From contig DATKYS010000051.1 of NCBI GenBank assembly GCA_035528375.1, positions 1 through 64,000 on the forward strand: a DNA stretch of 64,000 nucleotides, written 5' to 3'. A program made the position numbers and the translations under genes. Numbering within the stretch: position 1 is the first letter of the stretch; every line of letters begins with the position of its first letter. Origin of the DNA: a bacterium. Its GTDB lineage: Bacteria > RBG-13-66-14. The notes under the pieces were generated by a model, which was not told where the DNA came from, ran no database searches, and saw only the letters and a program-made list of their open reading frames with translations. Positions 1 through 7,642 of the stretch are shown here, in pieces.

Positions 1-16
1 CAATCGGCTTTCTTCC

Positions 17-45
17 TTGTACGGCCGGTCCCCCCGTGCTATAGT
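17..45 (+). promoter_or_regulatory. Sigma70-type promoter for the subtilisin gene
   Basis: TTGTAC at 17-22 and TATAGT at 40-45 are separated by exactly 17 bases. They lie 35 bases ahead of the ATG at 80. The -10 and spacing are good and the -35 is a partial match. Confidence 0.6.
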
Positions 46-79
46 GGGCTTGGAGCACGACGTTTAAAGGGGTGCGGTT

Positions 80-2146
80 ATGAAGCGCCTGACCCTCCTT
101 CTCGTCCTCGCGGCGACGCTGCCCGCCCTGGCGACGGCTGAAATTTCACCGATTCTGGAGCGGCGGATGGCCTGCGCCGGGGAGGACGAACTCCTCGGCG
201 TCTGGGCCTTCTTCGCCGACAAGGGGTACGCCGGACCGACGGAAATGGAGGCGGCCCTGAACTCCTTCGTGGCGACGATGAACCCCGACCAGTACGCCCG
301 CCGCGCCCTCAACCGCCCCCCGGATTCCCTGGCCGACGAGCGCGACCTGCCCGTCTTTCGGCCCTACGACGAGGCGGTCGCCTCCCTCGTCACCCGCCGC
401 ATCGGCGCCAGCGACATCGCCAACGCGGTCGCGTTCGACGCGACGCCGGAGCAGATTCGCGCCGTGGCCCTCCTCCCCTGCGTGGTCCGGCTCCAGCCCA
501 CGGCGACCAGCGTCCTGCCCGACGCCTCACCCGCGGGGGGCGCGGATTGCGGGATGATGGGCCTGGATTACGGCCTCTCGGAGACCCAGATTACACAGAT
601 TCAGGTGGACCGGCTCCACGACGAGGGGTACTCCGGCGCGGGGGTGACGGTGCTGATGCTGGACACCGGCTTCCGCACCGACCACGAGGTCTTCGCCGCG
701 CTGGACCTGAAGGACGAGTGGGACTTCGTCAACGACGACAACGACGTGGACAACGAGCCGGACGACGACCCGGACGCGTGGAACCACGGCACGGCCACCT
801 GGAGCACCCTGGGCGGCTACTACCCCTCCGAGCTCATCGGGCCGGCCTACGGGGCCACCTTCCTGCTGGCCAAGACCGAGGACATCACCCAGGAGGTCCA
901 CGACGAGGAGTACTGGTTCCAGTCCGGCCTGCAGTGGGGCGAGGCCCTGGGGGCGGACGTGTCCAGCTCCTCCCTCGGCTACCGCTACTTCGACGACGAC
1001 GAGGGGGACTACTCCTACGAGGACCTGGACGGCGAGACGACCATCGTGGCCCTGGCGGTGAACTGGGCCCGGGACAACGGGATGCTCCACGCGAACTCCG
1101 TGGGCAACGATGGGCGCGACGGCGCGGGGACGCTCAACTCCCCGTCGGATTGCGACGGCATCCTGGCCTGCGGCGCGGTGGACTCCGACGGCGTGCTGGC
1201 CGAATTCTCCTCCCACGGGCCGACCGCCGACGGGCGCATCAAGCCCGATGTGTGCGCCCTCGGCCTCTACACCTACGCCGCCGACGCCGAATCGACCGAC
1301 ACCTACGACTTCACCGCCGGGACCAGCCTGTCCTGCCCTCTGGTGGGCGGGGTGCTGGCCCTGTTGCGGGAGATTAACCCCTACGCCACCGCGGTCGAAA
1401 TCCGCCAGGCCGTCATGGACACCGCCACCCGCGCCGACGAGCCGGACAACGACTACGGCTGGGGAATCGTCCAGGCTTACGACGCCGCGTTGGACCTGGA
1501 CATGGACGTCTTCACGTGGGATTCGACCGGGGCGGAGCGCAACGAGGATGGGGCGCTCCTCTCCTGGCGGATATCCACCGACAACGACCTCGCCGCGCTG
1601 AACGTCTACCGCCTGGTCGAGCCCGTCGCCGGGGCCTCGGCCCACCTCATGCGCTCGGAGACGGCCTTCGCCGGTGAGACCCTGGGACCGGGTTACCGCC
1701 CCGACGCCGAGGGTTGGATGCGGCTGAACGAATCCCCCCTCCCCGGTTCCGACACCGGCGCCTACCTGGATACGGGGGTTCCCGGCGCGGCCTGCTACTA
1801 CCGCTTCGAGTCCTACGACGCCCAGGGTCGCCGCCACCTATCGCCCCAGGTTCGCCTGCCGTCGGTGGGCGAGCTGCCCTCGGGCCGCGAGACCCGCCTC
1901 CACGCCTGCTACCCCAATCCGGCGCGGGAGAGTGTGAACTTCAGCTTCGAGCTGGCCCAAGGCGGACGGGTGGAGCTGACGGTCTACGACCTGGCGGGGC
2001 GGAGAGTGGCCGTCGTAGCCGACGCCGAGCTCGCCGCCGGGAGGCACGAGTGTATTTGGGAGGCGGACGTCCCGTCCGGGGTCTACCTCTACCGACTCGC
2101 CGCCGACGGTTTTACCCAGACCCGGCGCCTGGTCCTGGCCCGCTGA
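80..2146 (+). CDS. Secreted S8 (subtilisin) serine peptidase with C-terminal FlgD-like sorting domain
   Basis: This 688-residue protein has an N-terminal signal peptide (residues 1-20, ending ALATA). The peptidase domain spans about 170-470. The catalytic triad is visible: Asp195 in MLDTGF, His236 in NHGTATW, Ser416 in GTSLSCP, with the oxyanion Asn343 in SVGNDG. Residues 100-150 may be a propeptide. From about 600 to the end is a FlgD/Ig-like domain with YPNPA, VYDLAGRRV and a final RRLVLAR, the arrangement of type IX-style sorting domains. It is therefore probably an extracellular or cell-surface protease. Many Asp residues near the active site suggest calcium binding. The ATG follows AAAGGGGTG. 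A promoter lies just upstream and only repeats lie downstream, so it is likely monocistronic. Confidence 0.93.
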   Translation: MKRLTLLLVLAATLPALATAEISPILERRMACAGEDELLGVWAFFADKGYAGPTEMEAALNSFVATMNPDQYARRALNRPPDSLADERDLPVFRPYDEAVASLVTRRIGASDIANAVAFDATPEQIRAVALLPCVVRLQPTATSVLPDASPAGGADCGMMGLDYGLSETQITQIQVDRLHDEGYSGAGVTVLMLDTGFRTDHEVFAALDLKDEWDFVNDDNDVDNEPDDDPDAWNHGTATWSTLGGYYPSELIGPAYGATFLLAKTEDITQEVHDEEYWFQSGLQWGEALGADVSSSSLGYRYFDDDEGDYSYEDLDGETTIVALAVNWARDNGMLHANSVGNDGRDGAGTLNSPSDCDGILACGAVDSDGVLAEFSSHGPTADGRIKPDVCALGLYTYAADAESTDTYDFTAGTSLSCPLVGGVLALLREINPYATAVEIRQAVMDTATRADEPDNDYGWGIVQAYDAALDLDMDVFTWDSTGAERNEDGALLSWRISTDNDLAALNVYRLVEPVAGASAHLMRSETAFAGETLGPGYRPDAEGWMRLNESPLPGSDTGAYLDTGVPGAACYYRFESYDAQGRRHLSPQVRLPSVGELPSGRETRLHACYPNPARESVNFSFELAQGGRVELTVYDLAGRRVAVVADAELAAGRHECIWEADVPSGVYLYRLAADGFTQTRRLVLAR

Positions 2147-2173
2147 AGAGAGAACCAAGGTCATATAATTAAC

Positions 2174-2608
2174 GTAGGGGCCGACCGACGGCGCGCCGTT
2201 TAGGTCGGCCCGCGTTAATCCCCCTCTCCCTTCCAGGGAGAGGCTCGCCTACGGGTTAGGGTGAGGGGCAAGGTTGAGAATGCGGGCGGGTGTGGACACC
2301 CGCCCCTACAGCCGCACATCGCGACTCAAATCCGTAGGGGCGACAGTCCACGGTCGCCCGCGAATTACCGGGTGAGTAGCCGGACGAGAAGTGCACGTGT
2401 CCCCTCTCCCCGTGGGAGCGGCGCGCCGACGGGTTAGGGTGTGGGCTTCCTTATAAAAAACGGGCCGACCTGAAGGTCGGCCCCTACGTCATCGCAACGA
2501 GACACGGGTCGAGGTGAGGACCAGCCCCCTCTCCCTTTTAGGGAGAGGGTTGGGGGGAGGGTCGGGGGTGGGTACGTAAAAATGGCGGGGATAGAATCCC
2601 CGCCCTAC
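2174..2608. repeat. Intergenic palindromic repeat mosaic, cluster 1
   Basis: The 486-base gap holds no gene. It contains several short palindrome types found throughout the window: GTAGGGGCCGACCGACGGCG... at 2174-2214, CGGGTGTGGACACCCG at 2286-2301, a GGGGCGACAGTCCACGG type at 2337-2362, a GGCCGACC/GGTCGGCC stem near 2462-2482, a GCGGGGATAGAATCCCCGC type at 2586-2604, and CTCCCTTTTAGGGAGAG tracts between them. Confidence 0.85.
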
Positions 2609-2632
2609 ATTTAATGGTCGATGGTGGTTTAT

Positions 2633-4234
2633 TTACCGCGCAATCACCAACCGCCGGGTGAGGGTCCCGGAATCAGTCGTCAGGCGGGCGAGGTATACGC
2701 CGGGGGGGAGCGCCGAGGTGACGTAGGAAACGTCGTGCCGCCCGGCGGTTATCTCCCCGTCGAAAACTGTTGCAATCCGACGGCCCGAGAGGTCGTAGAG
2801 GGTAATTGTTACGCGCCCGTCGGCGGGGAGCGTGTAGGCGACGGTAACGGCGTCGTCCGCCGGGTTGGGGTAGGCCGAGAGGGCTAGTTCATGCGCAGGC
2901 TCGGTAACGGAGACGGCTTCCGTGGGCCCGAAGCGGCTGACCGTCCCGTCCTCGTCAACGGTCTCCAACCAGTAGAGGTACTCGACCCCCGCTTCCACAT
3001 CGGCGTCCAGCCAGCGGACCGCCGCCCCCGGCAGAGCCTCGGAGACCGTAGTCGGTTCGCTTTCGCCCACCGAGCGCAGGACGCTAAAGCTCACCGGCGC
3101 ATCGCCGGTTATAGTCCAGCCGACCAGCGCCCCCTCGTCTCGAACGCACACCGACAGCTCCACATCATCCACCCCCGGGCCGCTTTCGTACCAGGCGTAT
3201 TTAAGATCTGATGTCGTTGCATTGAAATACGAAATGTGGGGACAATCTGAAGAATCCAGAGCTAGGGAGGTGCTCTGACCTACAAAAAACTCTGAGTCCA
3301 CCGTCTCAATGTGCCAGGAATCACCGTCCCAGCGGGCATATTTAAGATCATATTCGGGCTGCCACTTGTGATAAGAAATGTGAGGGTTATCGCTAGAATC
3401 CAACGCTAGGGAGTTGTTCGAACCAACATCACCATCTCTTTCCACGGTTTCAATTTGCCATTCGTCGCCGTCCCAACGGGCATATTTGAGGTTTTGCGTG
3501 GATTCATAGTAATACGAGATGTGAGGGTAATCGTCGGAATCGAGCGCGAGAGAGCTAGTATAACCGTATTCCACCGAGTCAATAGTCTCTATCCGCCATG
3601 TACTGCCACTCCAATAGGCATACTTAATAGCCATGTATAAGTAATCATAATAAGTAATATGGGGGTAGTCGTTGGAATCCAGAGCTAGAGATGGCCAATC
3701 ACCAACATACACATGCTCTCCTCCATCCACTACCTCGATCCGCCACTCTTCACCGTCCCAGCGGGCGTATTTTAGTCTATGGTTGGTATCGTCGTAATAC
3801 GCGATGTGGGGGTAGTCGTTGGAATCCAGCGCCAGAGATGAGGCCGAGCCTACAACTCCCGCCGTGTCCACGGCCTCAATCTGCCAGTTTGCCCCGTCCC
3901 AGCGGGCGTACTTGAGGTCACCGTTGGTTTCATCGTTATAAGAGATGTGGGGATAATCTGAGGAATCCAGTGCCAAAGAAGAAGGCCAACCCACGCGTCC
4001 TGTTGTATCCACCCTCTCTATCTGCCAAGCGTCACCGTCCCAATGAGCGTACTTGAGATCGTCGTCAGGATACCAAAGGAAATAAGAGATGTGGGGATTG
4101 TCGTAGGAATCCAGCGCCAACGATGTCTGCAAACCCACCTCATCGGCTGAGTCCACCGTTTCGATGTGCCACTCGCCGGCGAAGGTAATCGTGGCCAGGA
4201 ACAGAACCACCAGAGCTGTCGTCAGCTTCTTCAT
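2633..4234 (-). CDS. Secreted seven-repeat (propeller-like) protein with FlgD-like sorting domain
   Basis: A 533-residue exported protein with signal peptide 1-19 (ending ITFAG). Residues about 22-355 consist of seven repeats of about 46 residues, each built as LKYARWDG-x-x-WxIE-x-VD then SLALDS-x-DxPHISYYD. Seven such units suggest a closed seven-bladed beta-propeller; this is inference from repeat number. After a linker with a fibronectin-like stretch, residues about 445-533 form a FlgD/type IX-style sorting domain (YPNPADDAV, LYDLSGRRI, final RRLVIAR). The repeats are AT-richer than the tail, so the two halves may have different histories. It transcribes away from the subtilisin and shares its sorting domain. 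Ligand or function is unknown. ATG is preceded by AAGGAGTAGTC. Confidence 0.88.
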   Translation of the reverse strand: MKKLTTALVVLFLATITFAGEWHIETVDSADEVGLQTSLALDSYDNPHISYFLWYPDDDLKYAHWDGDAWQIERVDTTGRVGWPSSLALDSSDYPHISYNDETNGDLKYARWDGANWQIEAVDTAGVVGSASSLALDSNDYPHIAYYDDTNHRLKYARWDGEEWRIEVVDGGEHVYVGDWPSLALDSNDYPHITYYDYLYMAIKYAYWSGSTWRIETIDSVEYGYTSSLALDSDDYPHISYYYESTQNLKYARWDGDEWQIETVERDGDVGSNNSLALDSSDNPHISYHKWQPEYDLKYARWDGDSWHIETVDSEFFVGQSTSLALDSSDCPHISYFNATTSDLKYAWYESGPGVDDVELSVCVRDEGALVGWTITGDAPVSFSVLRSVGESEPTTVSEALPGAAVRWLDADVEAGVEYLYWLETVDEDGTVSRFGPTEAVSVTEPAHELALSAYPNPADDAVTVAYTLPADGRVTITLYDLSGRRIATVFDGEITAGRHDVSYVTSALPPGVYLARLTTDSGTLTRRLVIAR

Positions 4235-4341
4235 GACTACTCCTTATGGCGGTAACTGTTAATCTGTGGCACAGGAAGACTTTTACTTATCGAAGCAAAG
4301 GTAACATAGCACGGGGGGGGTCAAGAGGAAAATGTGGAAAA

Positions 4342-4899
4342 TCAGCGGATGTATAGCTCAACGGCCTTCTGCGGGCAGGCTGCGACGCACAGGCCGCAGC
4401 CGTAGCACTTATCCTCATCGAGAGCGAGGGTGCCCTTCTCCGGGTCGAGGGCCCGGGCGCCGAAGTAGCAGACCTCCACGCAGGTGCCGCAGCCGGTGCA
4501 GACCTCCCGGTCGGTCCGCTCGACCATCGCCCCCTTGTCGCACTTCCAGCGGTCGGGCTCGCGGAAGTAGCCGCAGCAGCAGTCGCAGCAGAAGCAGATG
4601 CCGTCGGCGCGCTCCGGTGTCACCTCGCGCCAGGGCCGTGCGACCAGGCGCTTCTGCCCGGCCTCGCGCAGGATGGCCAGGGCCTCCTCGCGGCTGATGG
4701 CCCACGGGGCGCCGTCATCGCTGACCTCCTTCGCCCCGGGGAACATGAGGCACACGTCGGTGCGCGACCGTTCGCAGCCGCCCACCTCCTCGCGGCAGCC
4801 GCAGTTGGTGAGCCGAAAGCCGCTCTGAGCCTCGATGAGCCGACGGGCCTCCTCGTGGGAGCATACACAGTGGATGTTGAAACCGCGCTCGTCCGTCAC
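4342..4899 (-). CDS. Cysteine-rich 4Fe-4S ferredoxin-domain protein
   Basis: The 185-residue reading starts at a GTG that overlaps the stop of the upstream VOC gene (GTGA), so the two are translationally coupled. A longer open frame exists upstream but is only the VOC gene in another frame. Two classical 4Fe-4S motifs close the protein: CTGCGTCVEVC at 134-144 and CYGCGLCVAAC at 165-175. Before them are CVC (11-13), CGC (33-35), Cys42, Cys50 and a dense CFCCDCCC cluster at 102-109, giving 21 cysteines. The CxCCxCCC-plus-ferredoxin layout is known in 4Fe-4S proteins of anaerobes. The likely role is electron transfer in the cytoplasm; the partner is unknown and the link to the VOC protein is only positional. 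Confidence 0.85.
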   Translation of the reverse strand: MTDERGFNIHCVCSHEEARRLIEAQSGFRLTNCGCREEVGGCERSRTDVCLMFPGAKEVSDDGAPWAISREEALAILREAGQKRLVARPWREVTPERADGICFCCDCCCGYFREPDRWKCDKGAMVERTDREVCTGCGTCVEVCYFGARALDPEKGTLALDEDKCYGCGLCVAACPQKAVELYIR

Positions 4900-5258
4900 T
4901 TGCCCCCCTCGAGCGGCTTGAACACGCCGAACAGGGAGCCGTCGGGGTCGGAGAGGATGGAGAAGTTTCCGAGCTCGGGCGCCTCCTGGATGTCGGAGAC
5001 CACGTCGCCGCCGAGCTTTTTGACCTTTTTCATATAGGGCTCCAGCTCGTCCACCTGGAAGTAGAGCAGCGGCCGGACGCTCGGCTCCAGATCGTCCACC
5101 TGGGCCAGGGCGCCGGAGAGGCCCGAGGGCGTGTGGAACAGGATGTAGTTGTCGGCCCAGGGGATGAACTCCCAGCCGAAGAGGCCCTCGAAGAATTTCC
5201 GGGTCGCCTCGATGTCGGTGCAGCCCCACTCGAAGTGGTACAGGTCGTGCTCGGCCAT
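4896..5258 (-). CDS. VOC (glyoxalase/bleomycin-resistance fold) family protein
   Basis: This 120-residue protein has the single-module vicinal-oxygen-chelate pattern: an N-terminal FEWGCTDIEATRKFF segment, the central LYFQVDELEPYMKKVKKLGG segment, and ILSDPDGSLFGVF near the end. Such proteins are usually metal-dependent lyases, dioxygenases or binding proteins, and the substrate cannot be told here. A similar gene lies at 6164-6526, so two paralogues flank the nuclease-like gene. Start ATG with GGGAGGG upstream. Its last codon overlaps the ferredoxin GTG. Confidence 0.88.
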   Translation of the reverse strand: MAEHDLYHFEWGCTDIEATRKFFEGLFGWEFIPWADNYILFHTPSGLSGALAQVDDLEPSVRPLLYFQVDELEPYMKKVKKLGGDVVSDIQEAPELGNFSILSDPDGSLFGVFKPLEGGK

Positions 5259-5317
5259 GCCCCTCCCTTTCTGCAGTTATTCCAAGCGTCTCATAAACAA
5301 AATTACTGAATCAGATT

Positions 5318-6085
5318 TCACGCTTTTGCTTCTTTTTTAGTCTTGGATTTCGCGACAGATTTAGCGGCCTGCTTCAAAAAGTCCGCCGCTTGTTTCGCCT
5401 CTTCGCCGTCCACAGTTTCTCTTTTAAGCACCTCATTTTGTAACTGTGCTTTAAGTTGATCCACTTGAATCTTGATGTTACCGCCAATATGCCTGAGTTC
5501 CCGCTTTAGCGCTTGAAGCATTGGCGGGCTGGTAAGGACTGCGGCAATTGAGAATTTGCTTGTTACTTGTTGCCGCTGGTAAAAAGCTGTCATGGATGAT
5601 TGTGTAAAGCCTTCCCGGCTGAGGTTGCCGAAACACTCTATTAACTGCTGGTTACGTACGTTTTTTTGCAGGAGGTTAGTTTGAAAAATCAACGATTTGT
5701 CTATGGGCTTGTGGAAGTGGATTTTATAAATCTGCCAAATTGCACCATTTGTGAGCACTACCCACTCTACACCGTGGTTTGCCCCATAGTCTAAAGCCTG
5801 CTTGATATGGCTGTCTTTAAGGGCGACGCCGATTGCTTTAACTTCAATTAAAAAACGCACATCGGCACCGACTTTAACGGCTAGGTCCACATATGTACCC
5901 CGAATGGCAAATTCTGTCGTAATTTCGGTGTACTTGTTATAACCGAGTATATCGGCAAGCATGTCAGCGATGATGACTACTGTGTCCGATTCGCTGATAT
6001 CACGGTCTTGTGCATCCGAAAGAATTGGTTGATACTTCTTGAGTTGTTGCACTATTCTATCGGAAACCTTTTTAGAAACAGCCAT
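5318..6085 (-). CDS. HsdR_N-like PD-(D/E)xK nuclease-domain protein
   Basis: The 255-residue protein contains a type I restriction subunit R N-terminal-like domain. YVDLAV (Asp67) followed by FLIEVKAIG (Glu81-x-Lys83) is the PD-(D/E)xK core, and ALDYGANHGVEWVVLTNGAIWQIY is the downstream family signature. Helicase domains of HsdR are absent, and no hsdM or hsdS is nearby, so this is a stand-alone nuclease-fold protein. The tail (about 195-255) is charged and may be helical. It is AT-richer than its neighbours and sits between two VOC paralogues, which suggests transfer. I chose ATG at 6085 over an in-frame TTG two codons earlier. It may be a defence or DNA-repair protein, or only DNA-binding. 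Confidence 0.8.
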   Translation of the reverse strand: MAVSKKVSDRIVQQLKKYQPILSDAQDRDISESDTVVIIADMLADILGYNKYTEITTEFAIRGTYVDLAVKVGADVRFLIEVKAIGVALKDSHIKQALDYGANHGVEWVVLTNGAIWQIYKIHFHKPIDKSLIFQTNLLQKNVRNQQLIECFGNLSREGFTQSSMTAFYQRQQVTSKFSIAAVLTSPPMLQALKRELRHIGGNIKIQVDQLKAQLQNEVLKRETVDGEEAKQAADFLKQAAKSVAKSKTKKEAKA

Positions 6086-6163
6086 TTCCAAACCACCCCT
6101 TTACTAAAAATTGACTAACGTGGATGGGAACCGGACGCCGCGGCCCGATCCCCCGTCAACACT

Positions 6164-6526
6164 CTAGCCCTTCGGCTTGTCCTGGTAGAGGCCGAGGAGG
6201 TTCCCGTCGGGGTCCTTGACGATGGCGAACCAGCCGACCTCGGGAATCTCGGTCTTCGGCGTGTGGATGCGCCCGCCCAGGCCCTCCACCCGCGCCAGGT
6301 AGGGCTCTATCTCGTCCACCTCGACGTGGACCAGGGTGCCGGAGCCGCCCCGCATCTTGTCCACCCGGTTGAGGCCGCCGCCGGGACCGCCGGGGGTCGA
6401 GAACAACAGGTAGTCGTCGCCCCACCCATCGAACTTCCAGTCCACAAAGAGGCCGACGAGGAAACGCCGCGTCCGCTCGAGGTCGGTGGAATCGAACTCG
6501 ACGTGGCAGATGTCGTGCTTACCCAA
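6164..6526 (-). CDS. VOC family protein (second copy)
   Basis: A 120-residue glyoxalase-fold protein related to the one at 4896-5258: FDSTDLERTRRFLVGLF, VHVEVDEIEPYLARVEGLGG and IVKDPDGNLLGLY occupy the same positions. The start appears to be TTG at 6526, with GGAG about six bases ahead; no ATG gives the conserved N-terminus. The substrate is not predictable. No ferredoxin gene follows this copy. Confidence 0.87.
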   Translation of the reverse strand: MGKHDICHVEFDSTDLERTRRFLVGLFVDWKFDGWGDDYLLFSTPGGPGGGLNRVDKMRGGSGTLVHVEVDEIEPYLARVEGLGGRIHTPKTEIPEVGWFAIVKDPDGNLLGLYQDKPKG

Positions 6527-6784
6527 GATTGACTCCTTTCGCTGAATTACCGCACCGGGATTGCTGTGGATTCTCCGCGGGACACCGAACCCGATACGCT
6601 TCCCCCCCGTCGGCGCTCCCTCCGGTCCGGGTAACGCCGGTTTTACGCAGGGAAAGGATACAAAACCGCCCCGTCTGTGGCAAGGGTTTTAGTGCTTCGC
6701 CGGACGGCGGCCCGTCGAATGCAGACTCGATTGGTCGGAACGGCCGCGCCCCCCGGTCACGACCGTGTTTTTTTCTTCCGGGTC
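6527..6784. other. Intergenic stretch with no recognised feature
   Basis: Short open frames here have no family signatures, no ribosome binding site and arginine/proline-rich translations typical of chance reading of GC-rich DNA. None of the palindromic repeats of the other gaps occurs here, which is unusual for this window. The following segment holds a candidate RNA. Confidence 0.4.
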
Positions 6785-6812
6785 TTGACGGCGGGGAAGT
6801 TTCGGCTATTTT
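6785..6812 (+). promoter_or_regulatory. Possible promoter for the candidate RNA
   Basis: TTGACG at 6785-6790 and TATTTT at 6807-6812 are 16 bases apart. The first strong stem of the candidate RNA begins 14 bases further on. Confidence 0.45.
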
Positions 6813-6819
6813 ACCCGGT

Positions 6820-6927
6820 GGCGGAGGGTGGGCGGCCCGACCCGCGTAAAAAAGCGGGGGGTTAGGAAAACCAGGGGTTCACGGGCCGCCCTCCCCTAAA
6901 CCGCCGGCCGAAAGGTCGGCTTTTTTT
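6820..6927 (+). ncRNA. Candidate structured small RNA or transcription attenuator
   Basis: GGGCGGCCCG (6830-6839) pairs perfectly with CGGGCCGCCC (6882-6891), and GGG/CCC pairs extend the stem. The 42-base interior holds two smaller hairpins, CCCGC/GCGGG (6841-6845 with 6854-6858) and GGTT/AACC (6860-6863 with 6869-6872), giving a three-way junction. A separate hairpin with a GAAA loop (6903-6920) and seven T residues ends the unit. It does not match SRP, 6S, tmRNA or RNase P core motifs by eye. It could be a stand-alone RNA of about 105 nt or a leader controlling the gene at 6987. Confidence 0.45.
6903..6927 (+). terminator. Rho-independent terminator
   Basis: A GCCGGCC stem pairs with GGTCGGC around a GAAA tetraloop, followed directly by TTTTTTT. 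No protein gene lies upstream on this strand within 4 kb, so it terminates the candidate RNA. Confidence 0.75.
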
Positions 6928-6946
6928 ATCCCCCACCCAGACGTGC

Positions 6947-6952
6947 TATACT
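6947..6952 (+). promoter_or_regulatory. Possible -10 element for the DNRLRE operon
   Basis: TATACT lies 35 bases before the ATG at 6987. No good -35 is visible; the position 17 bases upstream falls in the T tract of the preceding terminator. Confidence 0.35.
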
Positions 6953-6986
6953 GATAAATGATGATGGAAAGGAAAAGGAGGAAAAA

Positions 6987-7634
6987 ATGAGGGGAATCGT
7001 CATCCTCGTCCTGGCAGCCGCGGTCGGAGTCTGGGCCGCGGAGTGGATCACCGTGGAAGCCGACGCCGACAGCTACGTCTACTACTACAAAGATGACACC
7101 GAAGAAGAACCGCAGTACGTGGACGATAACTTCGGTGGAGAAGTAGAACTTTCCGCCTGGTACATCAATTTCTATCGGCGATACCCCTCGCTGATTCAAC
7201 GACGCTCCTTCATCTATTTCGATTTCGAGGGGATGGATCCCCAAAGTAGCGTTCTCGAAGCGATTCTGTCCCTTTACATCACCTACCTGGATTGGGGCGG
7301 TAGGTTCTGGGTGTATCGCTGCCGTGAAGCGTGGGATGAATACGAGGTCACCTGGAACGACCAACCGTGGTTTTCCGAAATTCTCGGTTCATGGGACGAT
7401 ACCTTCCCCCTTTACCAGTACAGCGACGTCGCGGAGCTCAATGCCGAAGAGATAGAACTGATAGTGGATAATCCGGACGACAATAACGGTATTATCATTT
7501 TGACCTCTGAGGACTGGAATTGTGTTGATTTCTCCTCGCGCGAAGGGGGCTTCCCGCCTCGGCTGAAACTCCTGGTCAGCGGGGCCGACGTCGTGGAGGC
7601 GAGCTGGGGGGAGATAAAGGCGGCGTTCGAGTAG
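6987..7634 (+). CDS. Secreted DNRLRE-type protein with SWG tail (copy 1)
   Basis: A 215-residue exported protein with signal peptide 1-18. It follows the DNRLRE/CBM96-like plan: ADSYVYYYK and VDDNFGG near the start, SFIYFDFEGM, the family hallmark YEVTWNDQPW, and SREGGFPPRLKLLV near the end. Such domains fold as beta-sandwiches in surface proteins and can bind carbohydrate. The C-terminus is VVEASWGEIKAAFE, a short tail shared with the next two genes and with two unrelated proteins at 56-58 kb. It is the first of three tandem paralogues, 8 bases before the next; AAAGGAGGAAAAA precedes the ATG. Molecular function is unknown. Confidence 0.85.
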   Translation: MRGIVILVLAAAVGVWAAEWITVEADADSYVYYYKDDTEEEPQYVDDNFGGEVELSAWYINFYRRYPSLIQRRSFIYFDFEGMDPQSSVLEAILSLYITYLDWGGRFWVYRCREAWDEYEVTWNDQPWFSEILGSWDDTFPLYQYSDVAELNAEEIELIVDNPDDNNGIIILTSEDWNCVDFSSREGGFPPRLKLLVSGADVVEASWGEIKAAFE

Positions 7635-7642
7635 GAGGAGAC

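Noticed and set aside
527-1837. Long open frame (436 aa) antisense to the subtilisin gene
   Set aside because: It is Gly/Val/Arg-rich without motifs and fits chance reading of the third-position GC bias of the real gene.
2174-2608. CRISPR array
   Set aside because: Repeats are palindromes of several types with irregular spacing and no unique spacers of equal length; no cas genes exist in the window.
4900-5229. N-terminal extension of the ferredoxin frame into the VOC gene
   Set aside because: The sequence is arginine/proline-rich nonsense over a clear VOC gene in another frame; the GTG at 4899 gives a sensible coupled start.
6820-6927. SRP 4.5S RNA, 6S RNA, tmRNA or RNase P RNA
   Set aside because: The size would suit 4.5S RNA, but GGAAGGAAGCAGC-like tetraloop sequence is absent; other core motifs of the known RNAs are also missing.
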